Numbered from the stretch's first letter, positions 1-8,722 are shown. The stretch: DNA of 64,000 nt from Sorangium cellulosum (GCF_002950945.1 NZ_CP012673.1:4153001-4217000), one strand, 5' to 3'. Program-made: numbers and translations. Notes: generated by a model from the sequence alone, not told the origin.

Positions 1-61
1 GAGAGGGTGGAGGGGATCGAGGGCTCATCGGCGACCCGGAGGCCGGCGCGCCGCGGGCCGC

Positions 62-691
62 TCAGCCGCCCTCCGAGAGCCACCGCACGATCAGCGACTC
101 GAGCACCTTCGCAGCCGCGGGCTCGTCGACGCGGCCGTGGAACATGTCGGCCGCGAGCGCCTCGGCGGCGCCGATGATCGCGACGCAGCGGAGATGCAGC
201 TCGCGCTCCGGGAGGCGGGCGAACGGCGCGAGCGCGTCCCGGTAGATCGTCGTGTACCTGTCGAGGATCTCCTGCTCGACGGCCTCCATCTGCTCGTCGC
301 CCTTCAGCGCCGCGAGGATGGCGTGCCACTGCGGGCCGACCGTCGCGCAGCAATGCATGTAAGCCGCGCTGACGACGCGCGCGACGTCCTCGAGGCGCTG
401 CCGCGTCCGCTTCAACGCCTCGAGCAGCGCCGCGGCCTGGCGGTCGTCGATCTGCCGGGCGAGCGCGATGAGGAGCCCGGGCCGCGTCTCGAAGTGCCCG
501 TAAGCGATCGGCTTGCTGACGCCCGCGCGCTCGGCGAGGCGGCCGAGCGTCAGCGCCTCGGTCCCCTCCTCGCGCACGATCGCCTCGGCCGTCTCGAGCA
601 GCTGCTCGCGGCGCTCCGCCTTCGGCAGGCGCTTGCGGGGGGCCTTGCCCCTCCACCGCGTCGCCGGTCCCGCCGCGTCCGATCTCGCCAT
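62..691 (-). CDS. TetR/AcrR-family transcriptional regulator
   Basis: Dimeric DNA-binding repressor of the TetR type. A basic N-terminal tail (KAPRKRLPKAERREQLL) precedes a classic TetR helix-turn-helix (GTEALTLGRLAERAGVSKPIAYGHFETR, residues about 42-70 in the longer form) and a helical ligand-binding C-terminal half. The start is placed at ATG 691 behind an AAGG; a GTG at 718 in the same frame would add nine residues. It is divergent from the Rossmann-fold gene at 806, and the shared upstream region carries two tandem palindromes, so it very probably represses itself and that neighbour. Family call is secure; the ligand is unknown. Confidence 0.9.
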   Translation of the reverse strand: MARSDAAGPATRWRGKAPRKRLPKAERREQLLETAEAIVREEGTEALTLGRLAERAGVSKPIAYGHFETRPGLLIALARQIDDRQAAALLEALKRTRQRLEDVARVVSAAYMHCCATVGPQWHAILAALKGDEQMEAVEQEILDRYTTIYRDALAPFARLPERELHLRCVAIIGAAEALAADMFHGRVDEPAAAKVLESLIVRWLSEGG

Positions 692-721
692 CGCCTTGAC
701 ACTACCACGGGCCGGCACATA

Positions 722-748
722 TTACCAAAGGTAACTTACCAACGGTAG
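722..748. promoter_or_regulatory. Tandem palindromic operator for the TetR regulator
   Basis: Two head-to-tail copies of TTACC-N3-GGTAA/G lie at 722-734 and 736-748. The first is a perfect palindrome around AAA; the second differs only in its last base. They are 14 bp apart and lie between the divergent starts at 691 and 806, the expected place for an operator controlling both genes. Binding by the adjacent TetR protein is inferred. Confidence 0.7.
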
Positions 749-805
749 GTTGCTGTCGAACATGTCCCAGGCGCCCGCGCGACCTGAAGGGAGGAGTCCA
801 TCCGC

Positions 806-1828
806 ATGAGCACCCAATCCATGTCACCTGTTCTCTTGATCGGCGGTTCCGGCCAGGTCGGCGCGCGCGCGGCGAAGGCGCTCCGGCGCCTGCATCCGGA
901 TCTTCCACTCGCGATCGCCGGCCGCGACGCGCGCAAGGCGGCCGCGGTCGCCGCGGAGGTCGGCGGTCGGACGACGGCGGCGGCCGTCGACGTCGACCGG
1001 GGCGACCTCGGCCTCGATCGCGGCACGTCGTTCAGCGCTGTCGTGGTGCTCGTCAAGGATGTGGCGTCGAACGCGCTGAAGCGCGCGCAGGCGGACGGCG
1101 TGCCTTATCTCGCCTTCTCGGACTTCGTCACGGAGATAGGTCCCGTGGTCGCCCATTACATCGCGCGGCCGACGCGGGCTCCCATCCTCATGCTGGGCCA
1201 TATCCTCGGCGGCACGGCGACGATGGCGGCGCTGCACCTCGCGCAGGAGCTAAAGAGCGTCGACGCGATCGCGATCGGCTGCGTGATCGGCGCGGACGAT
1301 CGCGGCGGTCCCGCGGCGCAGGCCGATTTCGAGCGGTACGAGCAAAACGCGCAGGCCGCGCTCGTCCTCGAGGACGGGAAATGGACCTGGCTGCGGGGCG
1401 AGGCGTCGGCGCGGCGCTTCGTGGACGCCGGCGGCGTGGAGCGCGTCGGCCAGGCCTACGCGCTCCCCGACGTGGTGAGCCTCGCTGCCGCGACCGACGC
1501 GCGAGGGGTCCGCGTCGACATCGCCGCGCGCGACGCGACGACGGGCGGCGTGGATCGATCGACGGAGCTCGTCGTCGAGGTGTCGGGGCGGCGTCACGAC
1601 GGCTCGGGCGCGCGGCTGCGTTACGACATCGTCGATGCGGAGATCAATGCGCGTCTCAGCGCGTACGGCGCCGCGATCGCGACGGAGCGGTTGCTCGGGC
1701 TCGAGGGCGGCCCTCCGGTCGGCCCGGGCCTCTATAATCCGGAGAGCGTGCTCGACCCCGCGCGCGCCATCGCGCGGCTCGAGACGCTCGGCGCGCAGAT
1801 TCGCCGCGCGCGGACGGAACGCGCTTGA
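806..1828 (+). CDS. Saccharopine-dehydrogenase-like NAD(P)-binding protein
   Basis: Probable soluble oxidoreductase of the saccharopine dehydrogenase NADP-binding superfamily, 340 residues. The N-terminus has a Rossmann dinucleotide loop, VLLIGGSGQVGARAAKAL, followed by AIAGRDARKAAAVAAEVGG, as in that family. The C-terminal half is less conserved; substrate unknown. GGAGG at 791-795 precedes the ATG. The gene is divergent from a TetR regulator with two palindromic sites between them, so it is probably derepressed by a small molecule. Its stop overlaps the first codon of a truncated second Rossmann gene, suggesting a two-gene oxidoreductase operon that lost its second member. Confidence 0.75.
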   Translation: MSTQSMSPVLLIGGSGQVGARAAKALRRLHPDLPLAIAGRDARKAAAVAAEVGGRTTAAAVDVDRGDLGLDRGTSFSAVVVLVKDVASNALKRAQADGVPYLAFSDFVTEIGPVVAHYIARPTRAPILMLGHILGGTATMAALHLAQELKSVDAIAIGCVIGADDRGGPAAQADFERYEQNAQAALVLEDGKWTWLRGEASARRFVDAGGVERVGQAYALPDVVSLAAATDARGVRVDIAARDATTGGVDRSTELVVEVSGRRHDGSGARLRYDIVDAEINARLSAYGAAIATERLLGLEGGPPVGPGLYNPESVLDPARAIARLETLGAQIRRARTERA

Positions 1829-1899
1829 AGATCGGAATCATCGGCGCGGGGGAGGTCCCTGGCCGGGCCCGAGCCCGAGGTGGAGCTTGGCGCCGATGA
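1825..1899 (+). pseudogene. Truncated 5' end of an NAD(P)-binding gene
   Basis: A TTG start overlapping the preceding TGA opens a frame reading MKIGIIGAGEV, the signature beta-alpha start of NADPH:F420-reductase-like and 6-phosphogluconate-dehydrogenase-like Rossmann proteins (usually followed by GxxLA). After about eleven residues the similarity stops and the frame turns into Arg/Gly-rich noise ending at 1899. I read this as the stub of a translationally coupled second gene cut by a deletion. The stretch is short, so chance cannot be fully excluded. Confidence 0.45.
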
Positions 1900-2238
1900 C
1901 GCCGCCGAAGTCGGCCCTCCCGTTGTCGGGCGCCGTGGCCTCCGGACCGCGCTGGTTGGAAAAATAGTCGCCACACCACCATCACGTGGCATGAGGCGAT
2001 CGAGCGGGCGAGCGGGGCAGGCCACGACAAACTAATTTGAAGGATCGATCCCCGTGACGGCATCAAGAGCACGGAACAGAAGCTCCCGCCGCCAGGCAAC
2101 CGGTGTCGGTCGCATCGCATCGTTGGTCCTCGTCGCCCTAGATCAGCAGGGCTCCTCGACGCGCCTAGCGCTGCACCCGACGTCGGCCTCCTGGCTCGGT
2201 ACGGTTGTGTTAGGCGATCCAATTCGACGGGGTTGAAT
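1900..2238. other. Intergenic region, no gene recognised
   Basis: About 340 bp with no convincing coding frame. A minus-strand segment near 1885-1960 has protein-like composition (DFGGVIGAKLHLGLG) and might be a further remnant. The last 100 bp presumably carry the promoter of the HExxH lipoprotein gene; no clear dyad was seen. Confidence 0.4.
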
Positions 2239-3387
2239 ATGAAATTTTACATTACGATTGCTTCGTCAGTCCTCCTTTCGGCGTGTATGGGAGAGGTGGC
2301 CCACCTCTCCACCGATGGAACGGACGGCAATTCCGCCGCCGTCATCGGAGGCACTGTCGATAGCGCATCGCTTTCGGGGGAGCGCCCGCCGACGCGCGAG
2401 GAGGCGGAAGCGATCCTCGATCGCGTGGTCGCGCTCTACCAGGACCACGCCGCGGCCGCGAATCCGGCAGGTACCCACGAGATCTCGTGGAGAATCGACT
2501 GGGACAGCGATGCGGTCAGCGCCCATGTGCTGCTCAAGCCCGGGGAGGACTGGACAATCGAGGTGAGCAAGGGATACCTCACGGCCTCGAGCATGACGAC
2601 GGAGGTGTTCGCGCTCACGATGTGCCACGAGATGGGGCACTTCATCGGCGGGTTCCCGTTCAAGACCTCCCGCGGCGGGCACAACACCGGCGCGCTGGGC
2701 ACGTCGGTCTCCTCCGAGGGGCAGTCCGACTACTTTGCCACCAAGGATTGCTTGCCGCGGCTGTGGGCGAATGAAACCGAGGCCAACGCCGCGGCGTTCG
2801 CCGCGCTCGACCCTTCCGCGCGCGAGCGTTGCACGACGGCGTACAGCGACCTGGCGAGCCAGCAGCTCTGCGGCCGGATCCTGCTCGCCAGCCTGCAGAC
2901 GGGGCGGTTCTACGAGGAGCAGGCCGTGCTGCAGGCTCCCAGGGAGCTCGTCTACCCGCGATTCGACACACCGGACACGACCGAGGTCGCGGTGACGAAG
3001 GAGGGCCATCCTGCGCCCCAGTGCCGCCTCGACACGCTGGTGGCGGGAGCCGTGTGCAGCGTGAAGGCAACGGGGACCGGGATCCCGGGGTTCGTGCCGC
3101 CCTACGGCGAGTATAGCGATGCGAGCGAAGAAGATGCGCGCCCGTTCGCGTGCCAGACCGGCCCCGGGGCTCGACCGAGGTGCTGGTTCCAGCCGGACAC
3201 CGTAGTCACCGACTGCTCCGAGCTCGGTCAGCAAGCGTGTGTCGTCGAGGACGGGGTGCATGGCGTCCGGTACTGCGACACGACGTCCGGCGTGAGCTAT
3301 TACTGGTGCTTCGCGCACGAGGTGTGCAAGGCGAGCGGAGACGATTTCGCGGACTGTTATGCTCCCGATGTCGATCCCGAGGAGTGA
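2239..3387 (+). CDS. Secreted lipoprotein with HExxH metalloprotease motif
   Basis: Predicted exported lipoprotein of 382 residues. A short signal peptide ends in the lipobox LLSAC (Cys about 16). Near residue 130 is MCHEMGHFIGG, the HExxH zinc-binding/catalytic motif of zincin metallopeptidases with a downstream Gly. The motif is followed by GGHNTGALGTSVSSEGQSDYFA, in which a Glu could be the third zinc ligand. The C-terminal third is rich in Cys (about ten residues), suggesting an extracellular disulfide-bonded domain. ATG 2239 is chosen; an in-frame TTG lies two codons upstream. It stands alone, convergent with the LysR gene. Peptidase activity is inferred from the motif only; no named family was recognised. 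Confidence 0.65.
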   Translation: MKFYITIASSVLLSACMGEVAHLSTDGTDGNSAAVIGGTVDSASLSGERPPTREEAEAILDRVVALYQDHAAAANPAGTHEISWRIDWDSDAVSAHVLLKPGEDWTIEVSKGYLTASSMTTEVFALTMCHEMGHFIGGFPFKTSRGGHNTGALGTSVSSEGQSDYFATKDCLPRLWANETEANAAAFAALDPSARERCTTAYSDLASQQLCGRILLASLQTGRFYEEQAVLQAPRELVYPRFDTPDTTEVAVTKEGHPAPQCRLDTLVAGAVCSVKATGTGIPGFVPPYGEYSDASEEDARPFACQTGPGARPRCWFQPDTVVTDCSELGQQACVVEDGVHGVRYCDTTSGVSYYWCFAHEVCKASGDDFADCYAPDVDPEE

Positions 3388-3571
3388 TCTCCCTGAAAGC
3401 GGCGGCGAACAGCGCAGCTGGCCTCCCGGACGCGGCTCGTGCCCGCACCGGGACAACGGATCACCAGCCGATGTTGCCCGGGCAGCAACGCGGGTGGTAG
3501 AGCCGCGGCCACGGTGATCCGGGCGGCGCCCGGCGCCGAGCGCGACCGCCCGGGCGGCCCGAGGCCATGGC

Positions 3572-4486
3572 TCATCGGGTACGCTTGGCCTTCTGCCCGC
3601 GAGCGCTCGTGACGCTCTCGATCAGCGCGCGGAGCTTTGGCTGCTCCTGCGTGCGCGCCGGAAAGTACAGGTAGAAGCCAGGTCCCTCCGTGATGAACGC
3701 CTCGAGCACGCGCTCCAGCCGTCCCTCGGAGAGGTCGCGCTCGATGGCCTGATCGGGTACGTACGCGAGGCCCGACCCCGCACACGCGAGCGCGACCATG
3801 AGCGCGATATCGTCGACGACGATGCCGCCGGGCACATCGACCGTGATCGTCTTGCCGCGACGCTCGAGCTCCCAGCGATAGACCGTGCCGCTCGCGATGA
3901 GGCGCTGGCGGATGGCGCGATGATGGACGAGGTCCTCCGGCGTGCGCGGTCGCCCCGCCTCCTCGAGGTAGGCCGGCGAGCCGACGATCGACCATGACGA
4001 GCGGCTCGTGATCGGAACCCGCACCATGTCCTTCTCGACCGCGTCGCCGAGCCGGATGCCGGCGTCGAAGCCGGCTGCCACGAGGTCGACGAAGGCATCG
4101 TCGAGCGAAACTTCGATGGACAGCTCCGGGTACACCTCCCGCATCTGCGCCACGAGCGGAGCAAGCAGCCACGCGCCGCTCATGCGCGGCGCGGTGATGC
4201 GGAGGTTCCCGGAGGGACGCCCCCGGTAGTCACCGAGCGCGGCGAGCGCGCCTTCGACGTCGGCGATCGCGGGCTGCAGGCGCTGAAAGAGGCTCGCGCC
4301 CGGCTCCGTGAGCGCGACGCGCCTCGTGGTCCGCTGGAACAGCACCACGCCGTACCGTCGCTCGAGGAGCTTGATCTTCTGGCTCACGGCGGTGGGGGTG
4401 ACGCCGAGCGCGGCGGCGGCGGCGGTGAAGCTCTTGCAGCGGGCCACGGCGAGGAACGTCGTGAGCCCGTCGAGCGCGTCGATCAT
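3572..4486 (-). CDS. LysR-family transcriptional regulator
   Basis: LysR-type regulator of 304 residues, the usual length. The N-terminal winged HTH reads LTTFLAVARCKSFTAAAAALGVT then PTAVSQKIKLLERRYGVVLF, followed by the GNLRITAPRMSG start of the periplasmic-binding-protein-like effector domain, close to the aromatic/oxidative-stress subgroup that regulates adjacent oxidoreductases. It is divergent from an SDR gene with 125 bp between starts, and a perfect dyad lies 7 bp upstream of its ATG. It very likely controls that SDR and itself. Effector unknown. Confidence 0.9.
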   Translation of the reverse strand: MIDALDGLTTFLAVARCKSFTAAAAALGVTPTAVSQKIKLLERRYGVVLFQRTTRRVALTEPGASLFQRLQPAIADVEGALAALGDYRGRPSGNLRITAPRMSGAWLLAPLVAQMREVYPELSIEVSLDDAFVDLVAAGFDAGIRLGDAVEKDMVRVPITSRSSWSIVGSPAYLEEAGRPRTPEDLVHHRAIRQRLIASGTVYRWELERRGKTITVDVPGGIVVDDIALMVALACAGSGLAYVPDQAIERDLSEGRLERVLEAFITEGPGFYLYFPARTQEQPKLRALIESVTSARGQKAKRTR

Positions 4487-4492
4487 GCCCGA

Positions 4493-4513
4493 TTATGAAG
4501 CGCATGTTCATAA
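4493..4513. promoter_or_regulatory. LysR operator dyad (TTATGAA-N7-TTCATAA)
   Basis: Perfect inverted repeat with 7-bp arms and a 7-bp spacer in the divergent LysR/SDR region. It contains a T-N11-A core (TGAA...TTCA) as expected for LysR binding boxes. It lies 7 bp from the regulator's ATG, consistent with autorepression plus activation of the SDR gene at 4612. Confidence 0.75.
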
Positions 4514-4611
4514 AGCATCAAGCGTTTTGTGCATTTTCTTCATGACGGGGATGCTGCATCTTCGGTCGTGTGAGGGGGGCGCAACCCCCGGACCACGAAG
4601 AGGAGATCCCC

Positions 4612-5460
4612 ATGGAAACGAGCGAGAACAAGCGTGTTTGGTTCATCACGGGAGCATCGCGCGGAATCGGCGCGGAGATCGCGGACGCGGCGCTCGCCGC
4701 CGGCGATCGGGTGGTCGCCACCGCGCGCGATCCGAGGAGCATCACGGACCGCTTCGGGCGGCCTGAGGCTCTCCTCCCCCTTGCGCTCGACGTGACGGAC
4801 GAGGCGTCCGTCGCCGCCGCGGTCGAGGCTGCCGTCGCTCGGTTCGGCCGGATCGATGTGCTGGTGAACAACGCCGGCTACGGCGTCGTCGGCGCGATCG
4901 AGGAGACCCAGGGCGACGAGGTGCGGCGCGTCTTCGAGACGAACGTGTTCGGCCTCCTCGCGGTGACGCGCGCCGTGCTTCCGCAGCTCCGGAAGCAGCG
5001 CGCCGGCCTGATCTTGAACCTCTCGTCGGTGGGCGGCTACCGGTCGGGGCCTGGGTTCGGCATTTACTGCTCGACGAAGTTCGCCGTCGAGGCGATCTCG
5101 GAGGCGCTGCACGCGGAGCTCGCGCCGCTCGGCATCGCGGTGACGGTCCTCGAGCCGGGCTACTTCCGAACGGAGTTCCTGGAGGCGAAGTCCGTCGTGG
5201 CAACGGGAAAGGTCATCGACGATTATGCGGAGACTGCGGGCAAGGTCCGGAGCCACGCGAAGCAGGTCAGCCTCCAGCAGCCTGGCGACCCGGCGCGGCT
5301 CGCCCGCGTGGTCGTCGAGCTCGCCCGCGCGAAGAACCCGCCGCTCCGTCTCCCGCTCGGCACCGACGCCATCGCTGCCATCGAGGCGAAGAACACGTTC
5401 GTGGCGCAGGAGCTCGCCGCGTGGCGCGCCGTCTCGGCGTCGACGGACTTTCCGACATGA
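4612..5460 (+). CDS. SDR-family oxidoreductase
   Basis: Short-chain dehydrogenase/reductase, 282 residues, classical type. It has the dinucleotide loop TGASRGIGAEI near residue 15, the DVTDEASV acidic segment, NNAGYG near residue 90, a catalytic Ser in LNLSSVGGY and the YxxxK pair in YCSTKFAVEA, so the Ser-Tyr-Lys triad is intact. The start is ATG 4612 with AGGAGA just upstream; an earlier in-frame ATG at 4570 has no ribosome site. Divergent LysR partner. Such pairs commonly act on aldehydes or ketones; the substrate cannot be told from sequence. Confidence 0.9.
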   Translation: METSENKRVWFITGASRGIGAEIADAALAAGDRVVATARDPRSITDRFGRPEALLPLALDVTDEASVAAAVEAAVARFGRIDVLVNNAGYGVVGAIEETQGDEVRRVFETNVFGLLAVTRAVLPQLRKQRAGLILNLSSVGGYRSGPGFGIYCSTKFAVEAISEALHAELAPLGIAVTVLEPGYFRTEFLEAKSVVATGKVIDDYAETAGKVRSHAKQVSLQQPGDPARLARVVVELARAKNPPLRLPLGTDAIAAIEAKNTFVAQELAAWRAVSASTDFPT

Positions 5461-5581
5461 AGCTCGCGCGCCCGAGCGGTGCTGGCCGTTCGTAGGGTTG
5501 CGGGCGGCTGGTTCGCCCTGTCCCTGGCCGGCGCGGCGTGAGGCCAACCCTGGGAGGGAAGGACACGCCCCGGTTCGTGCC

Positions 5582-6006
5582 TCACGCGCCCAGCTCGAAG
5601 AGCTGCATCGCCACCAGCGCGACGCAATCGGGCTCGCGCGAGTCCGCCACGATCCTTCGCGCCACCGGATCAGGCCCGCCCGCGACAGGGCTTCGCGGCA
5701 CACACGCACCTCGTCGTCCGGGAGCCCGAGGCGAGCGGCGACCCAGGCGTCGTCATGGCAGGGGAGGGCCGCGTAGCCCGCGAGCTCGAGGACGCGCAGG
5801 ACGGCGTGAGACCAGGGTAGCTCCGTCGCTATCCGGCGGCGCTCCTCGAGCACACGGAAGTCGCGCGCCACCGAGGGCAGCTGTCCCGGATGCACGAAGA
5901 GGGCGAGGAAGTCGAGGAGCCGCTCGGTGGTCGCGTCGACGAGGGCCAGCACATCGGGGAGCCGGGGCTGGGATGTGCCCGCGATGAAGCGCGACACCTC
6001 GGGCAT
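5582..6006 (-). pseudogene. DUF4423-type regulator remnant, 5' truncated and internally deleted
   Basis: Minus-strand frame MPEVSRFIAG...PRLPDVLALVDATTERLLDF...ELPWSHAVLRVLELAGYAAL...WVAARLGLPDDEVRVCREAL matches the middle of the DUF4423 (TIGR02147-like) regulators abundant in myxobacteria. The usual N-terminal HTH is missing: a TAG sits directly before the first Met at 6006. At about 5640, after GLIRWREGSW, the frame shifts into VALVAMQLFELGA-stop (stop 5582), which resembles the extreme C-terminus of the same family; most of the C-terminal domain has been deleted. The 5' break coincides with the edge of another remnant on the opposite strand. Non-functional. Confidence 0.6.
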
Positions 6007-6282
6007 CTATCGAGCACCGACGGCATCCTCCACCACGAGCAGCGCGGGGCGCTTTATCGGGGCGACGACGGGGCCGCGCACCTTCGCTTGTCGTTCATCT
6101 TCGACGAGAACCCGTTCCCGGACGTGTACGCCGGCGGTGGATCGGGGGACAGCTGCACGGGGTGCAGCGGCGCCTTCGACCTCGCCGTCGAATCGCGCTG
6201 GGAGGCGGGCGAGTCGACCCCTCGGGGCCATGTGCACCTTCTCGAGAACGGGACGCTGCTCGGCGAGGTCGGCGCCTTCTGA
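6007..6282 (+). pseudogene. 3' remnant of an unrecognised gene
   Basis: A plus-strand frame from about 6007 has convincing protein character: HLRLSFIFDENPFPDVY, a CTGCSGAFDLAVE segment, then GHVHLLENGTLLGEVGAF and a stop at 6282. Upstream of 6006 the same frame is only the antisense of the DUF4423 remnant, so the 5' end of this gene is missing. The two remnants therefore meet head-to-head at one junction. Function unknown. Confidence 0.4.
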
Positions 6283-6916
6283 GCCCAATTCGCGGCGCGC
6301 GCGTCCGTCTTTCACCCACCGAAGCGGACTGCGGAGCGCGATCGCCGCGCAAGCGGCGCTCGGCCGACACGTCGCCGCTCCTACGGCAGGCGAGCTCGCC
6401 TCGATCGGCGCATGCCTTCGTTCATCGCGCCGCGCGGGCCGTGAACGCGAGTTGACGGCTGCCCGGCCGACGGCGCTAGCGAGCCGTTTGGCGAGGCGTG
6501 AACGCGAGTTGACTGCTGCCCGGCCGAAGGCGCCAGCGGACCGTTGGGCGAGGCGCGAACGCGAGTTGACTGCCGTCCCATCGAGGCGCTCGCAGCGCCC
6601 CCGACGAGCCTGTCGCACGCTCGACGCAAGCGGGCCTCTTTTCACAATTGAACGCAGGATTCAGTCGATGAGGTTTTGTTCGCCGGAGCTTGACGGTCGC
6701 GCTCGCTTCGCACACTGTTCCGTCTGCATTGAGTCCGGCGCTGCTTGGATCACTTGCCACCGGCTTCGGTGGCGCGACGCGGCGATTGACGGATGTGGTG
6801 ACGGAGAGGATCGACGCAGCTTGGAGCCGCGATGCACGTTTCCCGTGTGCGCGAGCCCTGAGCCGGCGCGAGCCCTGAGCCGGCGCTTTCCTCGTTTCAA
6901 AAAAGAAGGTTGGTTG
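6283..6916. other. Intergenic region with tandem repeat and promoter
   Basis: About 630 bp without a supported gene. It contains the 57-bp tandem repeat at 6441-6573 and, near the right end, a short duplication of gcgcgagccctgagccg (about 6848-6880). The last segment carries AGAAGG just ahead of ATG 6917. Confidence 0.5.
6441..6573. repeat. 57-bp direct tandem repeat, about 2.3 copies
   Basis: Units begin at 6441, 6498 and 6555, each opening with gTGAACGCGAGTTGACnGC or a near match. Copies 1 and 2 are about 90% identical over 57 bp; copy 3 is broken off after about 20 bp. The period is a multiple of three but no supported reading frame runs through it. Confidence 0.8.
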
Positions 6917-8722
6917 ATGATGCTGGTTTCCAAGAAGATCAAGTTGAGAAGTCTCGCTGGGATGCTCGCTGGTTGTGTCGGTTTGGTCGCCGCTCAGGCG
7001 TCGGCAGGCGTGGTCGTGGGGAAGCCCACCCCGCACGGCAACACGGCGTACCCCGAAGCAGGGACGACCATGGCGCGGGCAGGGACCTTCACGCTGGTGG
7101 GCGCGCTTCAAGAGCACGTGAAGATCAGCGGGGAGGCGGAGCCCACGTTCCCCAGCACGATGCAGGGCGCCGTCTACTTGATGAACGGGACGAGCACCAC
7201 GCCCGAGCGCGTCTACCAGTTCCCGGGGGTCGCCCACTTCAACATCCAGGCCGGGAGCCAGCTCGCCATCTCGAATAACTTCCTTGCATTCGCGACGCGA
7301 GGCACGAGCTCCTCCACCTCTCCGCGAGCGAACTCCGTGTTCATCGCACGGAAAATCAGCGGCTCATGGGCGCAGTGCCCCCTGGTCAGCGGTCAGCGAA
7401 ACTGCAACGGCGCGGTGCGCGAGAACGGACAGAACATCAGCAGCGCGCTCACCCGCATCCCGCTCACGTACCCCGCGGACAGCAGCTTCAAAGACATCAC
7501 GCTCGCCCTGTCCGACGACTACCTCGTGATCGGCTACAAGCGACACAGCGTCCTCGAGATCTACCGCTACAACACCTCGAGCGACACGTGGGTCCTCGAG
7601 CTCTCGCTCGACGAGCCGGACGAGCGCTTCACCGGCGCTGCGATTGCGATCGACGGCGACCGGGTCGCGGTCGGATCGCCGTGGTCCGAGGGGGGCGAGG
7701 CCGGGGCCGAGCTCGGCTCGGTCCGCATCTTCCGCAGGAACGCCAGCAACAGCACCTGGAGCTCCGTGGCCATCACGACCGGCTATTTCTCGACCGGCGC
7801 CTTCGGGCGGAGCCTCGCCATGCATTCCGGGAACCTGGCTGTCACGTCCGGCGTGACATTCCTCGTCAACGACGTTATGCCGCAGCAGCACCTTTCGTTT
7901 TACCGGGTGGCGGCCGACGGTACGATCTCTGCGCACCAGTCTCTGCAGACCGCCCACCCTCACGTGCACCTGGCGCTCCACGGGGACACGCTGGCCAGCA
8001 CGGTCGCCGGTGGAGACGAGGGCCTCTCGCTATACAAGCGCGATGCCGCGTCGGGGCAGTGGGCATACGAGACCGGTCTGATTCGCGACTTCTACAAGAG
8101 CGTCAACAGCTCCAACCTCGGGTACGGCGGCATCGATCCCATCGGCCTCGTAGGGGATGACCTGGCGCTCGGCTGGCGCGCCTTTTCGAACCTGCTGGGC
8201 GGCGTGGTCCACGAGAAGGTCAGCCTGATCGACGCTTGCCGAGACCCTCTCAACCTCGTGACCAACTGCTCTTTCGACAATGTGACCAACACCTCGCTCA
8301 CGGGAGCCCAGAGCAGCAGCGGCTGGCAGGTCCTCAACTGGAATGGTGCCTCGGCGTGGGCGGATTATAGCGGCCGCCAGATGCGCATCAACGTGCAGCA
8401 GCCCGGCTCCGACATGTGGCACATCCAGGCTCGCACCACGGTCAACTTGCCGCAGGCGGGGAGCTACCGGCTGACCTTCCGCGCCAAGGCGGACGACGTG
8501 CGCACGTTCGTGGTGAACCTGGGACGCAACGGGAGCAGCGACAACAACTGGGCGAGTTACGGTCGTGTGACCGCGGCGGCGGGCCCCGAATGGGTCATCT
8601 ACTCGTTCGACCTCCCGAACGTCCCGCAGGATTCCGCGGCGCTCCTCGACTTCAACGTCGGCAACGCAGGGACCGCGGCCGTCACCGTGGACAGCGTGAA
8701 GCTCGTTCGTCTGGCGCCGTAA
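6917..8722 (+). CDS. Secreted FG-GAP-like protein with C-terminal carbohydrate-binding-like domain
   Basis: Exported protein of 601 residues. The basic start (MMLVSKKIKLRSLAGMLAG) and hydrophobic stretch ending QASA form a signal peptide. The body contains beta-propeller-like blades of integrin/FG-GAP type, e.g. ITLALSDDYLVIGYK and AAIAIDGDRVAVGSPW, each followed by VRIFRR-type strands. Residues about 445-600 (NLVTNCSFDNVTN... YRLTFRAKADDVR... VTVDSVKLVRL) resemble a CBM4/9-type carbohydrate-binding jelly roll. AGAAGG precedes the start. It stands alone. A role at the cell surface in binding polysaccharide is inferred. Confidence 0.65.
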   Translation: MMLVSKKIKLRSLAGMLAGCVGLVAAQASAGVVVGKPTPHGNTAYPEAGTTMARAGTFTLVGALQEHVKISGEAEPTFPSTMQGAVYLMNGTSTTPERVYQFPGVAHFNIQAGSQLAISNNFLAFATRGTSSSTSPRANSVFIARKISGSWAQCPLVSGQRNCNGAVRENGQNISSALTRIPLTYPADSSFKDITLALSDDYLVIGYKRHSVLEIYRYNTSSDTWVLELSLDEPDERFTGAAIAIDGDRVAVGSPWSEGGEAGAELGSVRIFRRNASNSTWSSVAITTGYFSTGAFGRSLAMHSGNLAVTSGVTFLVNDVMPQQHLSFYRVAADGTISAHQSLQTAHPHVHLALHGDTLASTVAGGDEGLSLYKRDAASGQWAYETGLIRDFYKSVNSSNLGYGGIDPIGLVGDDLALGWRAFSNLLGGVVHEKVSLIDACRDPLNLVTNCSFDNVTNTSLTGAQSSSGWQVLNWNGASAWADYSGRQMRINVQQPGSDMWHIQARTTVNLPQAGSYRLTFRAKADDVRTFVVNLGRNGSSDNNWASYGRVTAAAGPEWVIYSFDLPNVPQDSAALLDFNVGNAGTAAVTVDSVKLVRLAP

